Part shown: in pieces, positions 1 to 12,349 of the stretch
How positions within the stretch are numbered: the first letter of the stretch is position 1
How the letters are laid out: each line of letters begins with the position of its first letter
NCBI GenBank assembly: GCA_014904985.1
Contig: MU128969.1
Coordinates: 204,974-268,883, forward strand
Reading direction: 5' to 3'
DNA from: Hydnum rufescens UP504
Taxonomy: Eukaryota; Basidiomycota; Agaricomycetes; Cantharellales; Hydnaceae
DNA length: 63,910 bases
The notes under the pieces: model-generated
The model's input: the letters and a program-made list of their open reading frames with translations, nothing else
Told to the model about the DNA's origin: nothing
The model's database searches: none
Program-made: the position numbers and the translations under genes

Positions 1-119
1 ATTGCATGCCAAGACATGTGCGCAGAGGTGATAAAGAACTGTGCAACGTGATGCAAGTGAATAGCGATATCTAGATAGAGTGCATGGAGTCAGTCCTGCA
101 TCAAGAGTCCCAGGGTTGC

Positions 120-305
120 CGACTCAGGATGAAACATAAGAGGTGTCTCGCTCTTCAGCTGCACCGCAGGAGGCTGGAATGGGCGAAAATCCAGGCCGCC
201 GACCTACGCGAGTATCAGGAAAGACCGGCCGGAGGCTTCAGAACACGAGTTCTCGAGCCTCCATGGATCTTTCAAAATCTGGTCGGCATGGAGGACGCCT
301 GAAGT
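120..305 (+). pseudogene. Ancient TPR relic, unit 1
   Basis: The same relic as in unit 2 at the left edge, with frameshifts: RRRLEWAKIQAADLREYQ matches the charged segment and IFQNLVGMEDA the out-of-frame repeat. Confidence 0.5.
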
Positions 306-1159
306 AAATGGCAACATTCCACCACTTGTCCTGGGACCGCCGGATCCACTCTCAAGGCAACTGGGGCAATAAATTATATGCTAATATGATGCATGATACA
401 TCTAGGAGACCTCCTTTAAGCCAGGGGATAAAGTCCGAGTCAAGGATTCCAGCCTCAAGCCAATCTAACGGGTGTACGGAGATGCGAAGGCATCTACAGC
501 ACACCCCCTTGAGGCACCAAAAAGAGCTAGAGAATATGATATAAGTTGACGGTGATCTGGGCTGGGTGGTTCATCAACCAGTCAAAGACTGTAATTTATG
601 AAAAACACCGATATGAACGCCCGCAATAGAGCGCCATGACGATTCTCATGAGAGTTAACCATGGGGAAACGGAAGTCGTTCGGCACCATCTGAAGCAGCT
701 TTGGGCAAGGAAACAAAGCTCGAGAACTTTCCTTCAGGGCAGTCGCAGAGGCATAGACAGACTGAGCTTGTGCTGCCATGTGGAAAGGCCACTCTCTCTA
801 GCCGGAAATACCGGAATAAGGAGGCTCGAGCGGCTGGGCGGGACGTCCGAGACGACAATTCGACAAATAGGGAAGGAAAATAAGGGGAAAAGCATCCGCC
901 AAAATGAAATCCTCCCGATTACGGGAACTGACCTTATGAAACGACCTTCAACGACCTGTGCTAAGCGCTCGGGGGGAGCATCTGGCAGTCACAGCTTCAA
1001 TAGGGAAAACTTCACCCATGGACTTGGCGATGGCTAATTCACCTAGTGTATCGCGGACAATGCGCCTATGACTTCATCTGGGTACCAGTAATTACTTGGA
1101 GCTGCGCAGGCCCTCAAAGGATTTGAATAAATCCTCAATGGGTAGACGACGATCCATCT
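306..1159. other. Upstream block, unit 1
   Basis: Non-coding sequence shared by all units (CACACCCCCTTGAGGCAC, GTTGACGGTGATCTGG, TTATGAAACGACCTTCAACG). Small ORFs on both strands are not conserved in length between units. It probably contains the TPR promoter near its right end. Confidence 0.6.
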
Positions 1160-1215
1160 GACTTGCCTCGCACCGCCTCGCATCGCATCGCAGCCGCCTC
1201 GCTCGCCTCGCTTTC
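1160..1215 (+). repeat. CCTCGC-type microsatellite in the 5' leader, unit 1
   Basis: Imperfect CCTCGC/CATCGC repeats lie 40-90 bp before the TPR start. Equivalent tracts of varied length precede the other copies (10800-10850, 19362-19410, 43380-43430, 54570-54615). Confidence 0.65.
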
Positions 1216-1251
1216 AAGCTCCCTCCCTAGATCCCCAGTACCCAACGCTCC

Positions 1252-4200
1252 ATGCCGTCCAGAGGGCTCTTCTCGAGGAGAAGACCCAGCGTCCAATCGC
1301 CTTCAGCCCCGTCCAATCATTCCTCTCCTAACCGTCATAGTAACCGACCATCCACTTCCGCACATCGCGAGCCTCCCACCACGCTCAGCTATCATATCCA
1401 GATTACCTCAATGAGAGCCCGGCCCAGGATGGGATGCCGCTCTCGTTATGTCTTCCATAATCCGTGATATACCAGCTCTTCCACGCGCACTCTCTGGCCC
1501 GCTCGCCCAAAGTTTTCGATGTCGTAGCGGAGGTAATCGAGGAGGTTAAAACGATGCGCAATGGAAGAGATGGATGCACACAGCTTATCGTTCGGGTGAC
1601 AAAGTTTCTTGAGAGCTTCGTGGGCGGGTTGAAGGGGAACAACATCCTTGATAACACGGCAATAGCTTCAAGTTTATTTTTTCTAAGGGGGTATGCTTCC
1701 CAATGTCCTTGGACAATCTCCTAGAGTGACATATCATCTCGTTCGGTGATAGGAACCTGATGGCAATTTGTGCTGACGCCAAGCGATGGTCGAGTTTGAA
1801 TGTTTGGAGAAGCTACATCCAGCGTGATCAAATTATGACTGCGATATCGAGGCACGAACAGAATCTGACAGATTGTTTGCACACATTCCAAGTGAGTGTG
1901 CATTTAACAGGACCCCTCTCACTTCGAAAAAAATGAGCTGATGTGATCATAAAGATCGTGACATCGATAACAGCATCCAACCCTATGGACAGAATGGGGA
2001 CCATCGCGTCTCCCGTGCCATCAGTCTCAGCAAGACCCCCGTTAGCCTCTGAAAATGCACCCGTGAGTAATCTGGGGCAATCGACAGTTCTGTTATATTA
2101 AATTCAATTTTTAGGCTTCGGTTCTGCTGGAAGGACTGCGCAATTTCTTTGAACTTCCGGCGGGTCAGGCAGTGTTTGAGCAAATGGGGTGGCGGTGCAA
2201 GGACGACTAGAGGAGGTGGGGTTACGAGCGACCTCGACATCACTGGGTTCAAGGTAAATCTACCTCCTTGGTTCAATATAGCGATAAGAGACTGACGATG
2301 ACGAAACAGGGATGCGGGGATGACTGGACTGCGAACTGGGCATGATCGTCATGTCTCATATCTGACGAGCCAGATCTCTGAGCTTACGGTGGAAGTCCGA
2401 GGTGTCTTGCCACATATTTCGGTTGGTACGGATGTCGAAGCGCAGGTTGTGAGATGGGAAACCCACCAGCAGCCGACTGGGGACCCGACACGCCAGCTTC
2501 GCGAAACAGTTACGGGGACATTGGAGCTCCTGAACGAGCTGCATGATGTCAGGGAGGTGAAATTGGATTCAGCTATGCTGGCGGGAAAGATGAATGATCT
2601 ATCAAGGAATTTACACGATCTGGGTCTTTGGGGCGAGGCATTTGAGGTACAGACTACGGCAGTGGTACTATACCGCGCTGGGGGGGAGAAGTCACATCTT
2701 GCTGTGGCTCTTGTTAGCCTCTCCCTTCGTCTTTCGAAATTTGGCCGCGATGAAGAGGCGCTGAAGGCAACTGAGGAGGCCTTGGCATTTATCGCTTGCT
2801 AGCCGCAGATCGCCGGAAGTATTCCTCCCAGATCTCGCTGGTTCTCTTAACAACCACTCCAATCATCTTTCGAAATTTGGCCGCGATGAAGAGGCCCTGA
2901 AGGCAACTGAGGAGGCCTTGAGCATTCGTCGCTTGCTAGCCGCAGATCGCCCCGAAGTATTCCGCCCAGATCTCGCTCGTTCTCTTAGCAACCACTCCAA
3001 TGCTCTTTCAAAATTTGGCCGCGATGAAGAGGCCCTGAAGGCAACTGAGGAGGCCTTGGGCATTCGTCGCTTGCTAGCCGCAGATCGCCCCGAAGTATTC
3101 CTCCCAGATCTCGCTCTTTCTCTTAGCAACCACTCTATTGATCTTTCGAAATTTGGCCGCGATGAAGAGGCCCTGAAGGCAACTGAGGAGGCCTTGAGCA
3201 TTCGTCGCTTGCTAGCCGCAGATCGCCCCGAAGTATTCCGCCCAGATCTCGCTCGTTCTCTTAACAACCACTCCAATCATCTTTCAAAATTTGGCCGCGA
3301 TGAAGAGGCCCTGAAGGCAACTGAGGAGGCCTTGAGCATTATTCGTCTTGCTAGCTGCAGATCGACCGGAAGTATTCCGCCCAGATCTCGCTCGTTCTCT
3401 TAGCAACCACTCCAATCATCTTTCAAAATTTGGCCGCAATGAAGAGGCCTCAAGTCAAATGAGGAGGCCTTGAGCATTCATCGCTTGCTAGCCGCAGATC
3501 GACCCGAAGTATTCCGCCCAGATCTCGCTCTTTCTCTTAACAACCTCTCCGTTTATCTTTCAAAATTTGGCCGCGATGAAGAGGCCCTCAAGGCAAGTGA
3601 GGAGGCCTTGGCCATTTATCGCTTACTAGCCGCAGATCGACCGGAAGTATTCCGCCCAGATCTCGCTCGTTCTCTTAGCAACCACTCCAATCATCTTTCG
3701 AAATTTAGCCGCGATGAAGAGGCCCTCAAGGCAACTGAGGAGGCCTTGAGTATTCATCGCTTTCTAGCCGCAGATCGCCCCGAAGTATCCGCCCAGATCT
3801 CGCTCGTTCTCTTCACAACCACTCCAATTGTCTTTCGAAATTTGGCCGCGATGAAGAGGCCCTCACGGCAAATGAGGAGGCCTTGGCCATTCATCGCTTA
3901 CTAGTTGCAGATCGCCCCGAAGTATTCCGCCTAGATCTCGCTCATTCTCTTGACAACCACTCCATTCGTCTTTCAAGATTTGGCCGCGATGAAGAGGCCC
4001 TCAAGGCAAACGAGGAGGCCTTGAGCATTATTCGCTTGCTAGCTGCGGATCGACCCGAAGCGTTCCGCCTGGATCTTGCTCATTCTCTTCATAACCTCTC
4101 CATTGGTCTTTCAGAATTTGACCGCCACGAAGAGGCCCTCAAGGCAAATAAGGAGGCCTTAGGCATTTATCGCTTACTAGCCGCAGATCACCCCGAAGTA

Positions 4201-4329
4201 TTCCTCCCAGATCTCGCTGATAACCTTGACAACCACTCCGACTATCTTTCAAAATTTGGCCGCGATGAAGAGGCTCTCAACGCAAAGGAGGAGGCCTTGA
4301 GCATTCGTCGCTCACTAATCAAGGATTGA
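1252..4329 (+). pseudogene. MLKL/HeLo-like plus TPR gene, unit 1 (many frameshifts)
   Basis: The start at 1252 (MPSRGLFSRRRP) and all five exons can be placed: about 1252-1688, 1753-1891, 1955-2062, 2115-2253 and 2310-4329. The frame is broken in exon 1 near 1417 and again near 1510, where an extra A follows GCTCGCCC. A G-run in exon 4 near 2185 is one base short. The roughly 12 TPRs are broken near 2815, 3345, 3447 and 3790. The longest pieces are 2320-2802, 2918-3403, 3470-3904 and 3883-4329. Exons 2 and 3 have the family lengths (139 and 108 nt), so splice sites are kept while the frame is lost. Confidence 0.7.
2720..4329 (+). repeat. 138-bp coding repeat array, unit 1 (about 12 copies)
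   Basis: About 12 copies, the first six nearly identical at the DNA level. The phase between neighbouring copies is exactly 138 bp (for example 2868 to 3006). Confidence 0.85.
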
Positions 4330-4440
4330 TCCGTACTCCACCCAGATCTTGCTCATTCTCTTAATAACCTCTCCATTCATCTTTCGACATAACTAGGCTG
4401 CTGCGAGGGCTGCTATCTTGCCAGCATCTGCCTTAACGTT
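4330..4440 (+). other. Post-stop degenerate TPR repeat, unit 1
   Basis: Directly after the stop, sequence related to one more repeat continues out of translation: the DNA encoding HPDLAHSLNNLSIHLS is recognisable. The same remnant follows the stop at 14106-14200, 21867-21960, 38536-38640, 47735-47830 and 57837-57930, so the terminal stop predates the spread of the units. Confidence 0.75.
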
Positions 4441-7240
4441 AAATTGACGACATGCCTTCAGTTCGAATGACATCCAATGTCCCTAGTATCTGCAAGGGGA
4501 CTCGTTCGGCCGCGACACCGATGAGCTTGACCCTACCTGGTTGTTCGGTTAAATATGGGGCCCCGAGTGTTCCCCCCTCCCTCCTCCCCCATACGCGCGG
4601 TAAAGAAGTGTCAAGGCGCTCCGAATGGGGAATGTGGGTGCTGCTTCCAGAGCCCGACGGTGCATCCTTGGTCAAGACTCAACAACGCTTAGAGTGAGAA
4701 TAGATAATGGCAGAGAGTATCAGAAAATGTTCCTAATCCTGTTTTGGCTGGTGGGTTCGAAGGGAATCGTCTAAGCCAGTGCTCAAAGAGGTGTGATTCA
4801 ATGCTGGTGGTCGGGGTTTTTGATACTGTATGTATGAATTGTTTGTCGCTTCTCCCCCTTTATTGTCCAGGCGCCCGTGGGATGGCTCACCCCTGATTGC
4901 ATTCGTCGACAATCTTCTTCTCTTTGGCTTTGAAATCGCCAGGGCATCATCCTACCGCTTACAGTACGCGCTACGTATGGGTTTGTAAGACTCGTTGAAG
5001 CTTTCTCATTTGTCAATACAAGTTGGGGGGGACACTCTCTGAACATGTTTGGAAGTGGATGTTGTATTAATCTAAGGGCTCTTCGAGTGGTGGATTAATA
5101 ATTTATAGCTAACTAGGAAACGAAGAGGAAGGGTTCACTGGTACAACATGCTTGAATCGACAATTTTCTAAACACCCCAGGAAAGTAGGTAACACGGTAT
5201 CCCGGGGTCCGTAAAACCCAACACGACTTCCGGGTATTCGTATCAGACCATCCTAGAAATCAGCCGAACGCGACGACGAAAAAAAAACGCCGAGCTCCTC
5301 AAAACCTCTTGCGTCGTGCTATTTCCCAAGTCTGAATCTCTGATGCATCAGAATGCAGGGGTCTGCGTTCTGCAGGCCCATGTTTTTTTTATTGCCTAAA
5401 TCCAGTTTCAAAATCAGCGAGCCGGGATACCACCTACCTCACTGTAGGAGCTAGCAAGGGAGGGGGGGGGGTTACTCTCGCCTTGGGATCAAAAAGACCA
5501 GAGATCAATGAGAAAGCTTTGATTCCAGATTCATTGGGCTTTACACTCGTCGATTCCGCGATGAACATGCAGGAAACATAACCACCTAGAAATAAAAACA
5601 AACCGTACCAAAAAAAAAAAAAAAAATCTTGTTCAAGGACTTGTCCAAGATGTAAGCTCGGACTTCAGTCTTCAACCATCACAGAAAAGTGGATATGGGC
5701 AAGGGGAACTAGGATGGGGGGGGTGGGGGTAATTCTCATCCCGATGTAAGGTATAATGATCAGCGCAAGCCATTAGTAACGGTCCATTGTTCGTTCGCTG
5801 TCTCGAGGCCATATACATTCCCGCATCATCCACACTGCTTACTCTCCCGGCCCTTCACCAAACGGCGATGGGACGAGAGGTACTGCCGGCACCCCACTTC
5901 TTCGCCACGCCGAAGGTGCTATATGAATTGCATGTTAGTACGGGTTAACGTCTCCCAAAAGCACACTGCAACATACACTGTGATTCAGGAGACAAATGGT
6001 CCTCTGCGTGACGGGCCTGTGATGACGTCCGCGAGATGGCTGCCCCGACCCACGAGTCCGCAGAGCGTGCCGAGTGTCGACTATCTCGGTTCACAGAAGA
6101 GACTCCCCATCTCCAATATGGTCGGGAAACTGGTAGGCGTGAGTGGCTGGGGAAAAACAATCTCGAGTGTATTCCGAATGTGAGGGAGATGAGGGGCACC
6201 TCTGGGCCGCGAGCCATTCTGACGAGATGGAGAAGGATTGCCAGACGAAGCATGTATCGACGAACGCGCAAATGAATTCGTACAGATGCGTGATGCGAAG
6301 GAGGAGGGCGAAAACTGGGAGACAGAGACTGTGATGAAGGAGGATGGGGCGACAAAGACGAGTGAGGATAAGGCGAGGCTGATAATAGGGACACGGTGAG
6401 AATACGCTGGGGAATCCTTCGGGTCTGCAGTTCCTTCGGTCGCGAGTGACGTCGGAGTGGGTCCGTTCATGTACTACTAGGGGGAAGGCCGGGTCGGACG
6501 GTGAAGGGACGAGGAAGAAGCAGCACTTGTGACAGGGAAGAAAGCATTCAGAAGTGAAAGAGGCAGGAGCCGAAGGGGAGAGCCTTTTTCTGAGCACGAA
6601 ACCGCACGTCTCACCAAATTACGAGCTTTATACCATGTTGCAGCTCATCGACTCTATACTCGATGTTCGCAAAAACGCGGTGGGGAGTAGCGGTGCTTGG
6701 CGTGTGCGATATAATATGCAACGGGATGTTAAGGGAGGTGGGGAGGAAGCAAGACCGACTGATCACAATCGGTCAACTGCCCGTTTTTCTTTTCCCACTA
6801 TGACGATGCACTATATTTGTAATCACATTTATTCGGACTTCACACTTTTATTTCCGTTCTGCTCCCCGCTACTGTATGGCTAGCGAGACCTTGTTGGAGG
6901 TACAAGCTCGGATACATGTATTACATCAGATATATTGTACCGGCCCGCCGAATATACGCAAGTTCCTGCTCTCCCCCCCATCTACCTGAGATCCCCTCAA
7001 CAGACCTAGCCAGAGATAACCACACCCCGACTGGGCAGGAGTCTGGAGATAGGGCAAAAATAGGGTAGATGATGATTTCGAGGGTTCTAAGTGTGAAATC
7101 AATGTGACAAGGAGAGGGATCCTGTGTCTGGTAATCTCCCGGGTCGAAAACGAAGAGCACGAGGAGTGGGATACGGTGTCTTCTTGCATGCTTCACAGTC
7201 AAGTCTAATGCGTGAACTGACAAGCAGTCACACTCTCTCT
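4440..7240. other. Downstream block type A, unit 1
   Basis: No convincing gene. The first part (to about 5640) has a C-rich tract near 4570, CATGTTTTTTTTATTGCC near 5380 and a long A-run near 5611-5630. The second part (5640-7240) has a G-rich run near 5715, and the ORF giving APHFFATPKVLYELH is short and not kept open in other units. The same block follows TPR genes in units 2, 3 and 6. Confidence 0.55.
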
Positions 7241-7519
7241 AGCGATCAGAGTTCTCTGAGTGGCAACATATATCCTCCATCCTCATCCTCATCCAATCAC
7301 GACAGATTCGCCAGGCGAAGAATCGACAGGATGCTCCCAGAGTCCCGGGTCTCCAAAAGTTGCCTATAGATTTGCATCGATTACTCCAGCTACTTTCCGC
7401 ACTGCCAATCGTCCAGGAAATTCGTGAATGGATGCCACGAGCCCACGACAGAGGACTGAAGCGAAGGACTTTCTCGGTTGTATCGAGGGATGACAGGTTT
7501 GTAATTACACAGCCACAAA

Positions 7520-9222
7520 ACAAAAGATTTCTGGAATGTATTTTTCTATGCCTTGAGCATCATTTCCAAGTACACCAATATGTAAGTGTCGGGCCAAATG
7601 ATAATGACCGAGGGAGAGGCCTTCCGGGCTTGGGTAACATCGACGTCATATGCCCTCCAGACGTGACCTTGAGTATCGACGAGCACCGATTCACTCTCCC
7701 TGAACCCGCATCAGGTGTACTGTATTCTCAGGAAGGAAAAGGTACAAATCGACGAGGCGATCGCCATCTTTATTATATTTTCCAAGCCCATGCAAGATGT
7801 CCTGAGTTGAAGTGGGTGCGAGTACGAGATTGGGGCCATCCGGAGCTCGATCCCCCGCTTGTATCAGCTCGCCCTCATTCCCATACAGCATTTACACCTT
7901 GGTTCTGACGTCGACCTTCTTCCCCCTATCGAGACCCCGGTCCAAGACGATCTCGCTTCTTTGGTAATTCACCCCCAGTTGCTTGAATATATGTTCGTGC
8001 ACGAAACCCGGATTGACACTCTGGGATGTGTCCTTGGAAGCCATGTCTCTGTCGGACATTGATTGGGTGTGTAGGTTGGTGATCAACTTTAGCATCTCTT
8101 TGACTGGGGCATTCGAGAGGAGCGAATGAGGAGACAGATTTTTCATGACAAGGGAAGATTCCACACTAAATTGACCTATATATTATATCGACGACCTTCT
8201 GAATTTCCTTCGGAGTCCCGTTACCCACTACTGAGAAGTAAGGAGCTGGACCCACTGGCATGCGCAAGGCCAGCACTCTGAACGATACGATGGGAGGCAA
8301 TACTATGCCATCGGTTACGAGGATTCGAAATTATTACGCAAGAAGAAGACATACAACCTGGTGGTGGCACTTCCATAGGCGACCCAATACTTTCGCAAGG
8401 GAAAGAGAGCGCTAAAAACTATCGATCGACAGTGCATGTAAGAGCAGAAACCTCACCTCGCGACCCGAGCCTTCCATATCTATATCAGCCACAAGACAAG
8501 CTTGTCTCTCCAGCATTTCTCCCCAGAAATTAATGCCGTGTTTTGGAGTAATCCCTGTTTTTTGGAGGGACACATTAATTGAACATATCTAATGAAATGA
8601 AGAAAGGAGGAAAATGACCTTGCGCTCCATCGGCGTCCATCATCCAGTCCACTTCCAAGGCTTCATTCTCGGAAAAACCGCGTTTGTCGTGTTTTAGAAG
8701 TTCCTAGTCACCTTGTGAGCATCTTGTGTAAGTCGACGAGTTCTATCCCTAGTTCGACCGTAACACCGAGGTGACAAAGGTGAGAACGTGAGAATTCTTC
8801 CTAATGACAGTTTTTCCGTCGTACGCTCTCATTTGAAGGGGTTCGATAGAATTATCGAATGTGTCTGGGACCAGCCCAAGGATCTTGAACAGTTTGGGAA
8901 TCCTAGGCTGCAGTAGAATATTGGGTTGGGGGGTACAAGACCAGCGAGCCAGGGAGATCCGTCGCGCTTACTTGGATTCCGTTACCACGGACACCGATCT
9001 GATAATCTAAAGCCTTTTCTATAAGGCGAGCGGGGATCCCATTCTTGCGCAGAACAAGGGCAGCGGCGAGACCACCTGGATCATCCGCGTCAGCGAGAAA
9101 TCAACGCGTAGATTGGGTATTGTGGGGGACGTGCATGGCCCAGCGCTAACCTATACGGGAATCAGATTACGATACACCTCGGGTTTTCAGTGACACGACC
9201 TACAATGAGTACTTGGGGTCAT
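7520..9222 (-). pseudogene. FAD-dependent monooxygenase relic, unit 1
   Basis: Recognisable minus-strand pieces are QVLIVGR near 9215 (with TGA at codon 3 instead of TCA), DDPGGLAAALVLRKNGIPAR near 9050, IEPLQMRAYDGKTVIR near 8830, NEALEVDWMMDADGAQG near 8640, and FKQLGVNYQRSEIVLD with YTPYGNEGELIQAGDRAPDG near 7980-7850. About 390 bp holding the second FAD motif (present at 50230-50620 in unit 5) and the LFDLLTPFAHT segment are missing. Premature stops interrupt most pieces. Confidence 0.68.
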
Positions 9223-9640
9223 GACATGTGTGGATGAAGATATGAAGGACACGTGCACTACGATATTCCTCCTCGTATAGACGATCAAGGCTGTGCCGTG
9301 TGCGCGTATGGGTTGGTGTCGAGCCGACACCCTCCAACAATTCTGTAAGATCTTAGACTGCTGCAGTCCTGACAGGACTCCGTAAGCGTGTTACCAAAGT
9401 TCAACCACATTTCCAGTCAAGTGGCCTTGTACAACTCATTCACAAGATCGGCCATCGAATGCTCAGCTCGACGATCCGCCGTAGATCCAGAAATGATATT
9501 TGGATATGCATGGCAAGACATGTCGCGAGAGTGGATAAGAACTAGGCAAAGTATGCAAGGAATAACGATATAGATAGAGCTGCTTGGATCATTCCTGCAT
9601 AAGAGTCTCAGGTCTCCGACTCGGATGTAGACATAAGAGA
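9223..9640. other. Intergenic region, unit 1 to unit 2
   Basis: Contains the palindrome at 9315 and conserved landmarks (CACAAGATCGGCCATCGAA, GATATGCATGGCAAGACATG). No gene seen. The unit boundary is arbitrary but can be placed here. Confidence 0.55.
9315..9331. promoter_or_regulatory. Palindrome GGTGTCG-AGC-CGACACC, unit 1
   Basis: Identical to the unit 5 palindrome and at a similar distance (about 90-100 bp) from the former start of the enzyme gene. Confidence 0.5.
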
Positions 9641-9641
9641 G

Positions 9642-9880
9642 GTGTTCCCCCTCTTCCACTGCACACAGGAGGCTGAAATGGGCGAAATCCAGGCCCGCCG
9701 AGCTACACGAGTAGCAGAAGACCGAGCCCGAGGGCTTCAACGTGAGTTCTCGACCCCGATAGAACTTTCGAAATCTGGTCGGCATGAGGAAGCACTGAAG
9801 GTAAATGGCAAACATTCACCATCTTTTCAAAATGGGGCCGCCAGGAGAAAGCGATCAAGACAAATCCAGAGGGCGTGAAT
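9642..9880 (+). pseudogene. Ancient TPR relic, unit 2
   Basis: A short open stretch has a charged, coiled-coil-like segment (EAEMGEIQARRATRVAEDRA) and then ELSKSGRHEEALKVNGK, clearly derived from LSKxGRxEEALKAN of the TPR. A further scrap (RRKRSRQIQRA) follows. It is much more diverged than the main arrays. Confidence 0.6.
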
Positions 9881-10800
9881 ATTTACAGTAATGTCCACTG
9901 ATTGAGCGACCAGGGAGAAGAGTACTCCACAGGCGTGGTAATTCTGGGAAATAATCGGGAGAGTGGCGAGGTCAGAGACGAACCAGATACTCTAGGCGGA
10001 TTGGAGAGTAATAGGAATGAGAGACGGAGTCGTATGCATGACACATCTTGGAGACCTCCTTTAAGCACAGTCCGAGTCAAGGATTCCAGCGTGAAGCGCG
10101 CAAGACCAATATAACGGCAGCACGGGTATATGAAGGTATCTACAGTACACCCCCTTGGGGAACCGAAAAGAGCGGGTGATTATCATATAAGTTGACGGTG
10201 ATCTGGGGGGGGGTTCGTCGACCAGTCAAAAGACTGTCATTTGTGAAAAACGCCGATAAGAACGCCCGCAATGGAGTGCCGTGACGATTGGGGTCAGTGC
10301 TCATCAGAGTCAACCTTGGGGAAACGGGAGTCGTTTGCACCATCAGAAGCAGCTTCAAACCTCGAGAACTTTCCTTCAGAGCGGTCGCGGAGCACAGAAA
10401 GATTGAGCGTGTGCTACCATGTGGCAAGGCCACTCTGGCCGGAAATACTGGAATAAGGAAACTCGAGCAACGAGTCGGAACGTCCGAGACGACAATTCGA
10501 CAAACACGGAAGGAAAATAAGGGGAAAAGCATCCGTCAGAATGAAATACTCCCGATTACGGGAACTGATCTTATGAAACGACCTTGGACGACCTGTGCTA
10601 AGCGCTTGCGGGGAGCATCTGGCGCTCACAGCTTCAATAGGGAAAACCTCATCCATGGACTTGGCGATGGCTAAATCACCTAATGTATCGAGGACAATGC
10701 GTCTACGACTTCGTCTGGGTACCAGTAATTACTTGTAGCTGCGCAGGCCCTCAAAGGATTTGAATAAATCCTCAATAGGCAGACGACGATCCATCTGACT
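9881..10800. other. Upstream block, unit 2
   Basis: Shared non-coding block before the TPR start. A 130-codon minus-strand ORF (10140-10532) exists but its frame is not kept in other units. Confidence 0.55.
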
Positions 10801-12349
10801 TGCCTCGCACCGCCTCGCATCCCAGCGCAGCGCCTCGCCTCGCCTCGCTTTCAAGCTCCCTCCCTAGATCCCCAGATCCCCAGTACCCAACGCCTCATGC
10901 CATCCAGAGGGTTCTTCTCGAGGAGAACACCCAGCGTCCAATCGCCTTCAGCCCCGCCCAATGCCTCCTCTCCTAACAGACCATCTACTTCCGCACATCC
11001 CGAGGCTTCAACCATGCCTCAGCCATCATATCCAGATTATCTCAATGAGAGCGCCGGCCAAGGGTGGGATGCCGCTCTCGTCGTGACTTCGATAATACGT
11101 GATATGCCAGCTCTTCCACGCGCACTCTCTGGACCCCTCAGTCAAGTTTTTGACGTCGTAGCGGAGGTAATCGAAGCAGTTAAAACCATGCGCAACGGAA
11201 GAGATGGATGCACACACCTCATCGTTCGGGTGACAAAGTTTCTTGAGAGCTTTGTGGGCGGGTTGAAGGGGAGCAACATCCTCGATAATACGGCAATCGC
11301 TTCAAGTTTATTCTTTTTAAGGGGGTATGCTTCCTAATTTCCTTGCACAATCTCTGCAGTGAAATATATCTCTTTCGGCGGTAGGAACCTGATGGCAATA
11401 TGTGCTGACGCAAAGCGATGGTCGAGTTTGAATGTTTGGAGAAGCTACATCCAGCGTGATCAAATTATGGCTGCAATATCAAGGCATGAACAAAATCTGA
11501 CAGATTGTTTGCACACGTTCCAAGTGAGTGTGTATTTGACAGGTCCCCTCTCACCTCGCGACAATGGGCTGATGTGATCATACAGATCGTGACATTGATA
11601 ACAGCATCCAACCCTGTGGACAGACCAGGGACGATTGCGTCTCCGGGCCAATCAGTCTCAGCAAGACCCCAGTTAGCCTCTGAAAATGCACCGGTGAGTA
11701 ATAGTAATTTGGGCTATCGACAATTCAATGATATTAAATCCGATTTTTAGGCTTCAATTCCTCTGGAAGGCTGCGCAACTTCTTCGAGCATCCGGCGGGT
11801 CAGGCAGTCTTTGAGCAAATTGGCGTGGCTGTGCAAGGACGACTGGAGGAGATGGGGTTACGGGCCACCTCCACACCACTGGGCCCAAGGTAAATCTACG
11901 TTCTTTGTTCAACATAGCAATAAGAGACTGATGAAGACAAACAGATGTGCAGGGATGACTGGACTGCGAACTGGGCGTGATCGCCATGTCTCATATCTCA
12001 CAAGCCAGATCTCGGAGCTTACGGCAGAAATCCGGGGTGTCTTGCCACATATTTCGGTCGGTGCGGATGTCGAAACGCAGGTTGTGAGATTGCAATCCCA
12101 CCGGCAGCCGACTGGGGAGCCGACGCGTCAACTTCGTGAAACAGTTACAGCCACATTGGACCTCCTGAACGAGCTGCACGATGTCAGGGAGCTCAAATTG
12201 GATTCGGCTATGCTGGCGGGAAAGATGAATGATTTGTCGAGGAATTTGCATGATCTGGGTCTTTGGGGCGAGGCGTTTGAGGTACAGACTACGGCAGTGG
12301 TGCTATGCCGCGCTGGAGGGGAGAAATCATGTCTTGCTGTAGCTCTCGT

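Noticed and set aside
2863..3276. Arg/Ser-rich ORF antisense to the TPR array (also 55871-56569, 13639-14094 and others)
   Set aside because: It is the mirror of the 138-bp repeat in another frame; its own repeats follow the sense codons and it has no independent support.
5455..5480. G-rich runs (also near 5715 and 60690) as quadruplex or telomeric signals
   Set aside because: Simple homopolymer tracts with variable length between units; no telomere repeat.
6091..6597. Ser/Pro/Leu-rich minus-strand ORFs in the downstream block (also 15891-16444, 23539-24139, 58673-59321)
   Set aside because: Open in several frames at once because of base composition; lengths and frames are not kept between units.
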